From the NCBI RefSeq assembly GCF_947489715.1, contig NZ_CANLER010000017.1, positions 1-51,204 on the forward strand: a stretch of DNA of 51,204 bases. Reading direction: 5' to 3'. Below, piece by piece: positions 15,814-23,139 of the stretch. The notes under the pieces were generated by a model that saw only the letters and a list, made by a program, of their open reading frames with translations, was not told where the DNA came from and made no database searches. Positions within the stretch are counted from its first letter, which is position 1, and each line of letters starts with the position of its first letter. A program made the position numbers and the translations under genes. The stretch is from an uncultured Roseovarius sp. GTDB lineage: Bacteria > Pseudomonadota > Alphaproteobacteria > Rhodobacterales > Rhodobacteraceae.

Positions 15814-16200
15814 TTAATTTAGCTTATCTGGATCCGGCCTGCCTCGCGCCACGACATGCTCAAAGACGTCCACACGTTCTTCGGTGGTTTTCCCGTGATA
15901 TGCCGCGATTAGTTCAGTAGCATCATCTTCGAATTCGTAGTTCTCTTCCTCAGAATTCAATTTCATCGAGAGAGCTTTCAATCCCTCAAAAAAATATGTC
16001 ACAGGCACATCAAGAGCGTCAGCCATTTCAAAGAGCTTTGAGGCTTCAATTCTATCTAACCCCAGTTCGTATCGTTTGATTTGAAGAACGGTACACCCGA
16101 TGACTCGGCCCAGAGACAATTCCGAGACCCCTAAGAGCAGACGACGCAAGTGAATGCGGTTGCCGACATGTGTATCAATAAGCTGACCCATTTGAACCAT
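15814..16200 (-). CDS. XRE-family transcriptional regulator
   Basis: 128 aa. The HTH_3 domain covers about residues 10-70: VGNRIHLRRLLLGVSELSLG, TVLQIKRYELGLDRIEASKL, then FEMADALDVPVTYFFEGL. The C-terminal third is acidic and helical (DDATELIAAYHGKTTEERVD). The layout is typical of the short regulators common in Rhizobiales and Rhodobacterales, with targets unknown. MVQ at 16200 or MGQ at 16191 may be the start. It stands alone. Confidence 0.85.
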   Translation of the reverse strand: MVQMGQLIDTHVGNRIHLRRLLLGVSELSLGRVIGCTVLQIKRYELGLDRIEASKLFEMADALDVPVTYFFEGLKALSMKLNSEEENYEFEDDATELIAAYHGKTTEERVDVFEHVVARGRPDPDKLN

Positions 16201-16409
16201 TGGCTGCGCAGGTGGCGAAAGGTGGAGCTTGCAGTTGCAATTTATAAAGTTGAGAGAACAGTTTGGATATAGGCATTACTACTAAGCCACGTGCCCTCAA
16301 ATTCATCTTTTGCAAATTCCAAGAATGATTTCCGAATTGCCCTAGTGTTGCCGCGCAACTTTAAGTTACTCCAAGTTGGGTTCAGTCTTGTTCGTGGAGA
16401 GTAATTGAA

Positions 16410-16676
16410 ATGCGAATTCATTTAGGTTTGGTGTTCTCGTTGGCGATTGCGGCTGCATCCAGCGGAGCTGAGCAACTAAACTACAGTCCGAGTCTGTGGC
16501 AGGCTCCTGAAGGTGCGTTTTCGCAGCAGAGCCGCAACCTAAAAGATAAGCTCGACGGGACCCAGTGGAATGCCGCTTGTTGTAAGGTTTGTAGCAAGGG
16601 CAAGGCCAGTGGGAACTCATGCATCAAACGCACGTACACGTGTCACAAGGGTAGAGGTTGTGCCTGTGACGGCTAA
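16410..16676 (+). CDS. secreted small Cys-rich protein
   Basis: 88 aa with a signal peptide (MRIHLGLVFSLAIAAASSGA) and a C-terminal cluster CCKVCSKGKASGNSCIKRTY then TCHKGRGCACDG. The spacing C-C..C.KGK..G.SCI....TCH...GCACD resembles a motif seen at the end of many small exported proteobacterial proteins. The seven Cys and one His could bind metal or form disulfides. GGAGAG lies 7 nt before the ATG. It has its own promoter region and no operon partners. Function unknown. Confidence 0.75.
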   Translation: MRIHLGLVFSLAIAAASSGAEQLNYSPSLWQAPEGAFSQQSRNLKDKLDGTQWNAACCKVCSKGKASGNSCIKRTYTCHKGRGCACDG

Positions 16677-16742
16677 CTACTTGCAATATGCATGTTAAGA
16701 CAGACGAGGCGTTTCTCGCACCACAAAAAGCCCCGAAAGCGG

Positions 16743-16875
16743 ATACTAATCTGACTTAAGAGACACACCCGGCCCAGCCGCCACTTCGCCATTATCTAGA
16801 AACTGAATGCCTTGGGCTTCTAGGGCTTTACGGATCGCTTCGGCGCTAGCGTGCTGAATGTCGCCCCTCTCAGTT
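16743..16875 (-). pseudogene. 3' half of an XRE-regulator gene
   Basis: The minus strand reads TERGDIQHASAEAIRKALEA, then QGIQFLDNGEVAAGPGVSLK, SD and stop. It corresponds to the last 42 codons of the regulator at 9973-10203; the HTH part is absent. It joins abruptly at 16876 to unrelated, GC-richer sequence. Confidence 0.85.
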
Positions 16876-16876
16876 T

Positions 16877-17066
16877 AGCGCCGGGCATCGGTGTTCTCTA
16901 TGACGAGGTACACGACAACGCCACACCGGCCAGCAATGCTACGCACGCGCTCATTCACGAGGTCATTGCCAAGGCTGACCGGTTGGCGCGCGACCTTGAT
17001 GCGCTGGATAGACACATGAAGCGCATTGTCGGCAGCCACCTTCTGGAAACCGCACTTGACCCATAG
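16877..17066 (+). pseudogene. unidentified gene tail
   Basis: It reads APGIGVLYDEVHDNATPASN, then ATHALIHEVIAKADRLARDL and DALDRHMKRIVGSHLL. The helical, well-composed sequence looks like the C-terminus of a larger gene whose 5' part was replaced by the XRE fragment. The opposite strand is also open, so strand is not certain. Family not recognised. Confidence 0.4.
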
Positions 17067-17157
17067 ATCGGACACTCTAGCGGCTTTATTACCGCCTCCT
17101 TCGAGGTTTAAGATCCAGTTCGCAGACAGATATTGGTCGAATTAGGTAGCCACGTAC

Positions 17158-17376
17158 ATGCTGCTTGGTGTACCCGTCGTCGTCTTTCTTGCGATGACAC
17201 TTTATTTTTCGCACGCTCGCCGCAAGGACGACTCTAAGTCCTTACGTACACTCAAAACGACTCTGTCCTTAATGTTCGCCGCTTTGACCACTATTGCCGC
17301 TGCTCCGTTGATCTATATTTTTCGCAATAATATGCGCACAAGGAAACTGTTGGCGCAGTTAATTCGCAAGGAATAG
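17158..17376 (+). CDS. small two-TM membrane protein
   Basis: 72 aa with hydrophobic segments at about residues 2-18 and 36-54, separated by a basic loop (HARRKDDSK), and a basic C-terminus. No ribosome site of note. No family recognised. Confidence 0.45.
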   Translation: MLLGVPVVVFLAMTLYFSHARRKDDSKSLRTLKTTLSLMFAALTTIAAAPLIYIFRNNMRTRKLLAQLIRKE

Positions 17377-17480
17377 CCGCTCAAATACCCAAAATGTTGC
17401 GCTAAGTACCAAGGTCAGCATTCGGAAAATTGGAGAATTGATTTTCGGAATGGTCGAACGGCAGGTCAGGGCCGAGAACG

Positions 17481-17816
17481 TTAGATCAATAACTGATCTT
17501 CTTTCTTTCCAGACGCTAATGCCTTCTTGAACCACTCGGGCTGACGTCCTTTGCCACTCCATTTCTGCGACTTGTTTTCAGGATTAGCGTATTTCGCTAC
17601 TGCTTTGGTTTTGCTTGTGGCTTTGGGTGCATTCTTTTTTAGTTTTGCGCTTGCCGCGATTTCGGCAAGGGTAAAGCCATGTGCATTTGCAGCCTTCTCG
17701 GCCGCGATGAGCGCTGCTTTGCGCTCTCGCTCAATCAATTTTGCAAGGGCAATGTCTACATCAACGCGAAGCCTTTCGAGCTGCTTTCGTGTCATGGACT
17801 TTAAGTCGATTTTCAT
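17481..17816 (-). CDS. H-NS-family nucleoid protein (HvrA-like)
   Basis: 111 aa. The N-terminal helical oligomerisation part (MTRKQLERLRVDVDIALAKL) is followed by a basic linker and the H-NS DNA-binding signature YANPENKSQKWSGKGRQPEW, then FKKAL. ATG 17816 is chosen because AGGA lies about 9 nt upstream. H-NS relatives in Rhodobacterales bind curved AT-rich DNA and can silence acquired genes. An H-NS gene inside an AT-rich island may serve the island itself or be a second chromosomal copy; the sequence does not decide this. Confidence 0.9.
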   Translation of the reverse strand: MKIDLKSMTRKQLERLRVDVDIALAKLIERERKAALIAAEKAANAHGFTLAEIAASAKLKKNAPKATSKTKAVAKYANPENKSQKWSGKGRQPEWFKKALASGKKEDQLLI

Positions 17817-18033
17817 TTTCGCATTCCTTAAATGGTTGATTTCATAAACCACAGACCATGACGGGAAGAAACTCCCCAGTAGCGCAACCTGAATTTGTGC
17901 AAGTTTTGCTTGATGCGATTTTACCTAAGACTGTGAGGTAGCTAATAAGAACACTAAAAGGTTGTTGATTTTTGGGATGGAGATGTGTTTTTGATTGTAG
18001 GTTCAAGAGTTTGTGAAGATAGAAGGACTGAAG
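17817..18033. other. divergent intergenic region between hns-like and VPLPA genes
   Basis: AT-rich, should hold both promoters; no clear boxes were identified. Confidence 0.35.
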
Positions 18034-18696
18034 ATGAAGAGAATACTAGCTGTGACAGCTGCACTGTTTTTTTCAATAATCCAACAGAATGAAGCTAAAG
18101 CTGCCAGCTTCACATTCTACTTTGACATGCCTGCATTCACCGAAAAGGGCGGTAGCTATGATGCCTTCGCGGGCAAAACATCTGTCTTGGCGCTCGTTTT
18201 GGATAACGGTAGTTCCGATCCTTTCGATGAGGTTTTCGCAATGCGAGACCTATTGGGCGCTCAAGTTGTATCGATAGCCGGTTCGAATCTGGTCGGGCAG
18301 GCTGCACGGGTCAACGGGTTCAATAACACATTTGATGACCCCAGCCAGGTTTTGGTGACCACAGACAAGTCCGGGAAAGCGGTTCTAAATGTTGTTTCTT
18401 CCTCTCGGGGGACTGCACTTTTTTCGTCTGAACCCAACACCAGATACGATGGTTATCAGTTAGCCTTTACGGGCCCCTCGCGCTTCAAGGCTTGCACTTA
18501 CTCGATAAACATCGGCGGTAAACGCGGCGGATTGTGCGATGGCGGTCAACCATTCATTGCATCCGGTCATCTGGGGGATGCCTTAGTGTTTCCAGCGATA
18601 GTTCCGCTGCCCGCATCGCTACCACTGTTATTAGGTGCTTTGAGCTGTGTTGGTTGCTTTGGCAGACGTGCACAGAAGCGTCGGCGGATTACGTAG
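18034..18696 (+). CDS. VPLPA-CTERM surface protein
   Basis: 220 aa. It has an N-terminal signal peptide (MKRILAVTAALFFSIIQ to AKA), a beta-rich passenger, and the C-terminal sorting signal VPLPASLPLLLGALSCVGCF followed by RRAQKRR. VPLPA-CTERM is a variant of the PEP-CTERM sorting signal processed by an exosortase; such proteins are usually exported with exopolysaccharide. ATG 18034 has AAGGA 6 nt upstream; an upstream GTG at 18013 is less likely. No exosortase gene is in the window. The passenger family is unknown. Confidence 0.85.
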   Translation: MKRILAVTAALFFSIIQQNEAKAASFTFYFDMPAFTEKGGSYDAFAGKTSVLALVLDNGSSDPFDEVFAMRDLLGAQVVSIAGSNLVGQAARVNGFNNTFDDPSQVLVTTDKSGKAVLNVVSSSRGTALFSSEPNTRYDGYQLAFTGPSRFKACTYSINIGGKRGGLCDGGQPFIASGHLGDALVFPAIVPLPASLPLLLGALSCVGCFGRRAQKRRRIT

Positions 18697-18989
18697 CTTG
18701 CCCGCTGTTGACCTCGTCCGCCGCTATCTACCCATGGCGACCAAGCATGCTGATATAGCCTTTGCGCTCGTCTGCACGCGAGCAAAGCGTTCCTTAGCAA
18801 AATGACACAGGCTAAACTCTGGAGTTTTTGGACGAGTTCGAGCGAGCAAACAGAGAACTCTGAGCTTATGACCGCTTTGAGCCCAAAGCGACCGATGCTG
18901 TGCAACGTTCAAATGGCCGCTTGCGGATGTTTGTCATCCCAATCACATTGGAGAACAGGAACAATTTATGAAGAGAAACAGCGCTTAAA
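18697..18989. other. intergenic stretch, no supported gene
   Basis: Small frames exist on the minus strand (for example around 18724-18912), but none shows a ribosome site or recognisable sequence. Confidence 0.35.
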
Positions 18990-19340
18990 ATGAGAGTTTT
19001 GAACTATTGGGGTATAATCTTCATCTTGCTCTGTCTCCTGGCTTACCAGTCCTTGATAGCTTGGGACGTTCGTAATGTCCGCGGTTTCCAGCGTGCCTAT
19101 GGTCAGTTTGTCAAAGATGCCGCAACTTCAGGGTGTGTAACGAGATTATCTATTATTGAGGCGGCAGAAGCACGAGAATGGGAATTTGAAGACGACCGGC
19201 AACCTCCCTTTAGGAGCGGTTCGCCTGAGGTATGGTCCGTCGCTGTACGCGTATTTACTGTACCGCCCTTGAATTTTTCAAAAGAACCCGGCGTCATGTT
19301 TTTCTTTGACAAAAAGGACTGCATGATCGGAAAATGGTGA
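18990..19340 (+). CDS. hypothetical membrane-anchored protein
   Basis: 116 aa. An N-terminal hydrophobic helix (WGIIFILLCLLAYQSLIAW) is followed by a soluble domain ending VMFFFDKKDCMIGKW, with two Cys (near residues 49 and 111). It is likely anchored with the domain outside the cytoplasm. No family recognised. It is the last gene of the accessory region. Confidence 0.55.
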   Translation: MRVLNYWGIIFILLCLLAYQSLIAWDVRNVRGFQRAYGQFVKDAATSGCVTRLSIIEAAEAREWEFEDDRQPPFRSGSPEVWSVAVRVFTVPPLNFSKEPGVMFFFDKKDCMIGKW

Positions 19341-19464
19341 CGGATCGCTTGATCGGTGTGCATCTCGAAGCGGTCATTGACATGTTCTACACAGATGACA
19401 GCAAAGTCCGCGTTGCAGCCACTCATGCCGTGCGCACCGTTAACCCGGCAAAACACCGAATTTC

Positions 19465-19508
19465 ATACCGATATAATACCGACAAAATACCGACGTTATA
19501 CCGACATG
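19465..19508. repeat. 11-bp iteron array, locus 1
   Basis: Four units of exactly 11 bp: ATACCGATATA, ATACCGACAAA, ATACCGACGTT, ATACCGACATG. A weaker fifth (ACACCGAATTT) precedes them. It lies between the convergent 3' ends of the genes at 19340 and 19627. Similar arrays are at 46118-46156 and 48606-48644. Confidence 0.9.
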
Positions 19509-19626
19509 GGTTTTTCAGCGTTTTCAGCGTGTTAACCCGATTCTCACCGGCTTTCTGGATTTAGGCGGTTTTCACATCACTTTCGGGCCGATCCGAACGG
19601 CCCTTCCACGGCGGTGAACCGCAGCC

Positions 19627-20367
19627 TCAGACCCCGGCTTTTTCGGCCGCCTCGGTCAGCATGGGCGCAAGGCGACCGGCCCAGGCCTCCTGGCTTTCGG
19701 GCGTCTCGATCAGATCGTTGCGCAGCTCCAACAGGATATTGGGCCGCTCATAGGCAATCGCATGACGCGCAATCGTGTCGCCTGCCAGATGGCCGCTATA
19801 GGGCTCATTGTCACCGACGCACAGGTCGCTCTCCTCCCCCAACCTTGCCAGCAGGGGTTTGGCCAGCCGGTCATCCACGGCATAGAGCAGCCCCACATGC
19901 CAGGGCCGTGGCGGACGGCCCACGAACTGCCGCGTAAAGCTATGCACCGAACAGATGATCGTCCCCGGTTGCCGCGTCGCCATCTCTGACAACGCAGTGT
20001 GATAGGGCCGGTAGAGCTTGTTCAGACGGCGTTCCAGCTCGGCCTGATCCGCGTGGCGATTACCTTCGATGATCGTGCCATCGTACAGCTTCATCAACAG
20101 GGTCGGATCATCCTCGCCCCGGTTCGGATCAATCACCAGACGCGAGAAATTCGAACACAAGACCGGCGCATCCAAAAGCCGCCCCAGCGCCCGCGCCACC
20201 CCTGCGGCACCCACGTCATAGGCGATATGACGGGCCATATCCTCCGCCGCCAGCCCCAGCGTGCCGCCGTTGACAAACTCGGGCACGGTGTTGGCTGCGT
20301 GGTCACAGGTGACCAGCCACCGGGCGGGACGATCGGCCCCCTCGATCATGAAAGGTTGGTATGTCAT
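19627..20367 (-). CDS. N-formylglutamate amidohydrolase family protein
   Basis: 246 aa from ATG 20367 (a GTG at 20391 is possible but too close to its ribosome site). Family marks: WLVTCDHAANTVPEF at the N-terminus, VLCSNFSRLVIDPNR, and IICSVHSFT. The family hydrolyses N-formyl-L-glutamate, the last step of one histidine-degradation route, through a metal-dependent carboxypeptidase-like fold; many members act on other N-acyl substrates. No hut genes adjoin, so the substrate is open. It is divergent from pyruvate kinase. Confidence 0.85.
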   Translation of the reverse strand: MTYQPFMIEGADRPARWLVTCDHAANTVPEFVNGGTLGLAAEDMARHIAYDVGAAGVARALGRLLDAPVLCSNFSRLVIDPNRGEDDPTLLMKLYDGTIIEGNRHADQAELERRLNKLYRPYHTALSEMATRQPGTIICSVHSFTRQFVGRPPRPWHVGLLYAVDDRLAKPLLARLGEESDLCVGDNEPYSGHLAGDTIARHAIAYERPNILLELRNDLIETPESQEAWAGRLAPMLTEAAEKAGV

Positions 20368-20558
20368 CGGGTTGTCTTGTTCCTTCTCCACTCCTCTAGG
20401 ACAGTTGCCCCGGAATGTGAATTGGGTAATAAGGATCGCAAGATTTGTTAGCGATAACGTCGAAAAGCGGTCACCATCACCGCAGACCCGACAAGCGTGT
20501 TGACAAGACAGGAAACTTCGCCCGACGCTTGGGCCCTTAAGAACGGCAGGTCAGACCC

Positions 20559-22010
20559 ATGAGACGTCATCGCAATGTCAAGATCGTGGCCACCCTCGGC
20601 CCCGCCTCCGAGGATTACGATACCATCCGCGCCCTGCACGAGGCCGGTGCCGATGTGTTTCGCCTGAACATGAGTCACAGCGACGGCGCCCATGAAGGCA
20701 TCGTCGAAAAGCATCGGATCATCCGGCAGGTCGAAAAGGACCTGAACAGCCCCATCGCCATTCTGGCTGATCTCCAGGGGCCAAAGCTGCGGGTCGGTGT
20801 CTTTGCCAACGAGGAAGAAGAGCTTGAGAACGGCGCGGCTTTCCGGCTGGATCTGGATGAGGCCGATGGCGATCTCACCCGGGTCTGCCTGCCCCATCCC
20901 GAGATTTTTGCGGCCCTTGAACCCGGCTCCAGCCTGCTGGTCAATGACGGAAAAATCCGCCTGAAGGTCACCGAATGCGGCAAGGATTTCGCCGATTGCG
21001 TGGTTGTCGCGGGCGGCACGATCTCGAACCGGAAGGGGGTGAACGTGCCCGATGTGATGCTGCCGCTGGCAGCCCTAAGCGAGAAGGACCGCGCCGATCT
21101 GGAGTTTGTCTGCGAGCTTGGCGTGGACTGGCTGGCCCTCAGTTTCGTGCAGCGGCCCGAGGATGTGAACGAAGCGCGTGCGCTTTGCAAAGGCCGCGCC
21201 GCGATCTTGTCCAAGATCGAAAAACCCTCGGCAGTTGAACGGTTTAACGCCATTCTTGCGGCGTCCGACGGGATCATGGTGGCACGGGGCGATCTGGGTG
21301 TGGAGCTACCTGTCCAGAACGTGCCGCCGATACAGAAGCGCCTTGTGCGAACCTGTCGGACTGCGGCGAAACCTGTGATCGTTGCCACACAGATGTTGGA
21401 ATCGATGATCGAAAGCCCGATGCCCACCCGCGCCGAAGTCAGCGACGTGGCCACCGCCATCTACGAAGGCGCAGATGCGATCATGCTGTCAGCGGAATCG
21501 GCGGCGGGCAGTTATCCGATCGAGGCGGTGACGACGATGGATAACGTCGCCCGCGAGGTCGAGGACGATCCGACCTACACCCAGATCATCGAAGCCTCGC
21601 GCAAGGCGTCCCGGACCACGGTCGCCGATGGCATTGTCGCCGCAGCCCGGGAAATCGCCGAGACCACCGACATCAAGGCGATCTGCTGTTTCACCCAATC
21701 CGGCACCACCGCGCTGCTGACCGCGCGTGAACGCCCGCGCGTGCCGATTCTGGCGCTGAGCAGCGAGATGGATACCGCGCGCCGGTTGGGCCTGAGTTGG
21801 GGGGTGAACTGCGTGATGACCGAACGTCTGGATCGTTTCAAGATGGCGGTTATCAACGCCGCACGGGCCGCACGCACCCAAGGATATGCCAGTGCCTTAG
21901 ATCAGATCGTGGTAACGGCGGGCGTGCCCTTCAACGTGCCCGGCACCACCAATATTCTCAGGGTTGCGCCCTGTCAGGAAAGTTTGATTTATTCAACGGA
22001 TCGCGGGTAA
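20559..22010 (+). CDS. pyk: pyruvate kinase
   Basis: 483 aa, normal length. It converts phosphoenolpyruvate and ADP to pyruvate and ATP in glycolysis. N-terminal TKIVATLGPAS-type segment (VKIVATLGPASED), FRLNMSH, the active-site signature AAILSKIEKPSAV with catalytic Lys219, MVARGDLGVELP for Mg/K binding, and QMLESMI. The C-terminal allosteric domain has CFTQSGTTA. A short membrane protein gene follows after 39 nt, then rpmI-rplT. Confidence 0.97.
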   Translation: MRRHRNVKIVATLGPASEDYDTIRALHEAGADVFRLNMSHSDGAHEGIVEKHRIIRQVEKDLNSPIAILADLQGPKLRVGVFANEEEELENGAAFRLDLDEADGDLTRVCLPHPEIFAALEPGSSLLVNDGKIRLKVTECGKDFADCVVVAGGTISNRKGVNVPDVMLPLAALSEKDRADLEFVCELGVDWLALSFVQRPEDVNEARALCKGRAAILSKIEKPSAVERFNAILAASDGIMVARGDLGVELPVQNVPPIQKRLVRTCRTAAKPVIVATQMLESMIESPMPTRAEVSDVATAIYEGADAIMLSAESAAGSYPIEAVTTMDNVAREVEDDPTYTQIIEASRKASRTTVADGIVAAAREIAETTDIKAICCFTQSGTTALLTARERPRVPILALSSEMDTARRLGLSWGVNCVMTERLDRFKMAVINAARAARTQGYASALDQIVVTAGVPFNVPGTTNILRVAPCQESLIYSTDRG

Positions 22011-22049
22011 ACTCGGTCAGAGAACCTAGTTTTTCTGGGAAAGAGTGAC

Positions 22050-22274
22050 GTGGATCCTGATCTTGCACTGACAATAGGATTGATATTGGCGGTCTTTTCC
22101 GTCCCGTCGATCCTGTCTGCTTTCTCAGAGGGACGGGCACCGCGCGTGGCGGCGTTTACCATCATCGCCTCGGGTGCACTGGTTGTCTGGGCGATCAGTC
22201 AGAAACCCGGTGGCTATGCGCTGAATGAAATACCGGATGTCTTTGTGCGGGTCATTGCCCGGTTTATTTCCTGA
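22050..22274 (+). CDS. small conserved membrane protein
   Basis: 74 aa from a GTG with GGGAAAGAG upstream. Two hydrophobic helices, about residues 7-25 (TIGLILAVFSVPSILSAF) and 32-50 (VAAFTIIASGALVVWAI), with a short amphipathic C-terminus. Position directly after pyk suggests cotranscription. Function unknown. Confidence 0.7.
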   Translation: MDPDLALTIGLILAVFSVPSILSAFSEGRAPRVAAFTIIASGALVVWAISQKPGGYALNEIPDVFVRVIARFIS

Positions 22275-22409
22275 CCAAGCCTTCTGTACCGCTCGAATCC
22301 CCCTTGCGTAACACGGGGATGGGGCGTATACGGCGCCTCTCACGCGCGCGTCCGGCCAAGTGGCATGCCGAGTCGCGCGTCCGACCGACTGACTAAAGAG
22401 GAGCCGGAA

Positions 22410-22610
22410 ATGCCCAAGATGAAGACCAAATCGAGCTGCAAGAAGCGGTTCAAAGTGACGGCCAGTGGCCGCGTGGTGGCCGCACAGGCCGGCAAGCGTC
22501 ACGGCATGATCAAACGCACCAACAAATTTCTCCGCAACGCGCGTGGCACGACCACGCTGTCAAAGGCTGATGAAGGTATCATCAAGCCAATGATGCCCTA
22601 CGCTCGCTAA
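22410..22610 (+). CDS. rpmI: 50S ribosomal protein L35
   Basis: 66 aa, usual length. MPKMKTKSSCKKRFKVTASG, then RHGMIKRTNKFLRNARG and the C-terminus IIKPMMPYAR match bacterial L35. ATG 22410 has GAGGAG upstream. It is followed 14 nt later by rplT. In this region infC is not adjacent, unlike the common infC-rpmI-rplT order. Confidence 0.97.
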   Translation: MPKMKTKSSCKKRFKVTASGRVVAAQAGKRHGMIKRTNKFLRNARGTTTLSKADEGIIKPMMPYAR

Positions 22611-22624
22611 GGAGGATTTGACAG

Positions 22625-22990
22625 ATGGCACGCGTTAAAGGTGGGACAGTTACCCACGCCCGTCACAAGAAAGTCGTCAAAGCCGCCAAAGGCTATTACG
22701 GACGTCGCAAGAATACCTTCAAGGTGGCCGCACAGGCCGTCGACAAGGCCAACCAATACGCCACCCGTGACCGCAAGAACCGCAAGCGCAACTTCCGCGC
22801 CCTGTGGATCCAGCGGATCAACGCCGCCGTGCGCAGCCATGACGAAGCACTGACGTACTCGCGCTTCATCAACGGTCTGAACCTGGCCGGTGTCGAAGTG
22901 GATCGCAAGGTGCTGGCCGATCTGGCCGTGCACGAACCTGCTGCGTTCAGCGCAATCGTCGATCAGGCCAAGGCAGCACTGGCAGCATAA
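22625..22990 (+). CDS. rplT: 50S ribosomal protein L20
   Basis: 121 aa. MARVKGGTVTHARHKKVVKA, then GYYGRRKNTFKVAAQAV and RDRKNRKRNFRALWIQRINA are characteristic. It binds 23S rRNA early in 50S assembly and in many bacteria represses its own operon. AAGGAGG lies before the ATG. A strong terminator follows; pheS, the usual next gene, is absent here. Confidence 0.97.
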   Translation: MARVKGGTVTHARHKKVVKAAKGYYGRRKNTFKVAAQAVDKANQYATRDRKNRKRNFRALWIQRINAAVRSHDEALTYSRFINGLNLAGVEVDRKVLADLAVHEPAAFSAIVDQAKAALAA

Positions 22991-23018
22991 GCCGGTCGCC
23001 CGAGGGACAATCAAAGAG

Positions 23019-23049
23019 CGCCGCTGGTCACCCGACCGGCGGCGTTTTT
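23019..23049 (+). terminator. Rho-independent terminator of rpmI-rplT
   Basis: 11-bp stem CGCCGCTGGTC / GACCGGCGGCG (one G-U pair), 4-nt loop, then TTTTT. Confidence 0.9.
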
Positions 23050-23139
23050 CTTATGCGCCCTGCTCTTGTTGATTTTTATCCGATGGCGGCTACGCTTTGA
23101 GATATCAATTTTTAGCAAATTTCAAAGCAGGATCATTCT

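Noticed and set aside
18724..18912. Minus-strand 62-codon frame
   Set aside because: No ribosome site, no recognisable sequence, and overlapping frames of similar quality.
19465..19508. Iteron array as a mini CRISPR
   Set aside because: An 11-bp period without spacers of CRISPR length and no cas genes.
1..19560. Integrative element with tRNA attachment site
   Set aside because: No integrase gene, tRNA or direct repeat at the presumed borders was found in the window.
22275..22409. L20-responsive leader before rpmI
   Set aside because: Some inverted repeats exist, but I could not draw a structure matching a known L20 leader, so it is not claimed.
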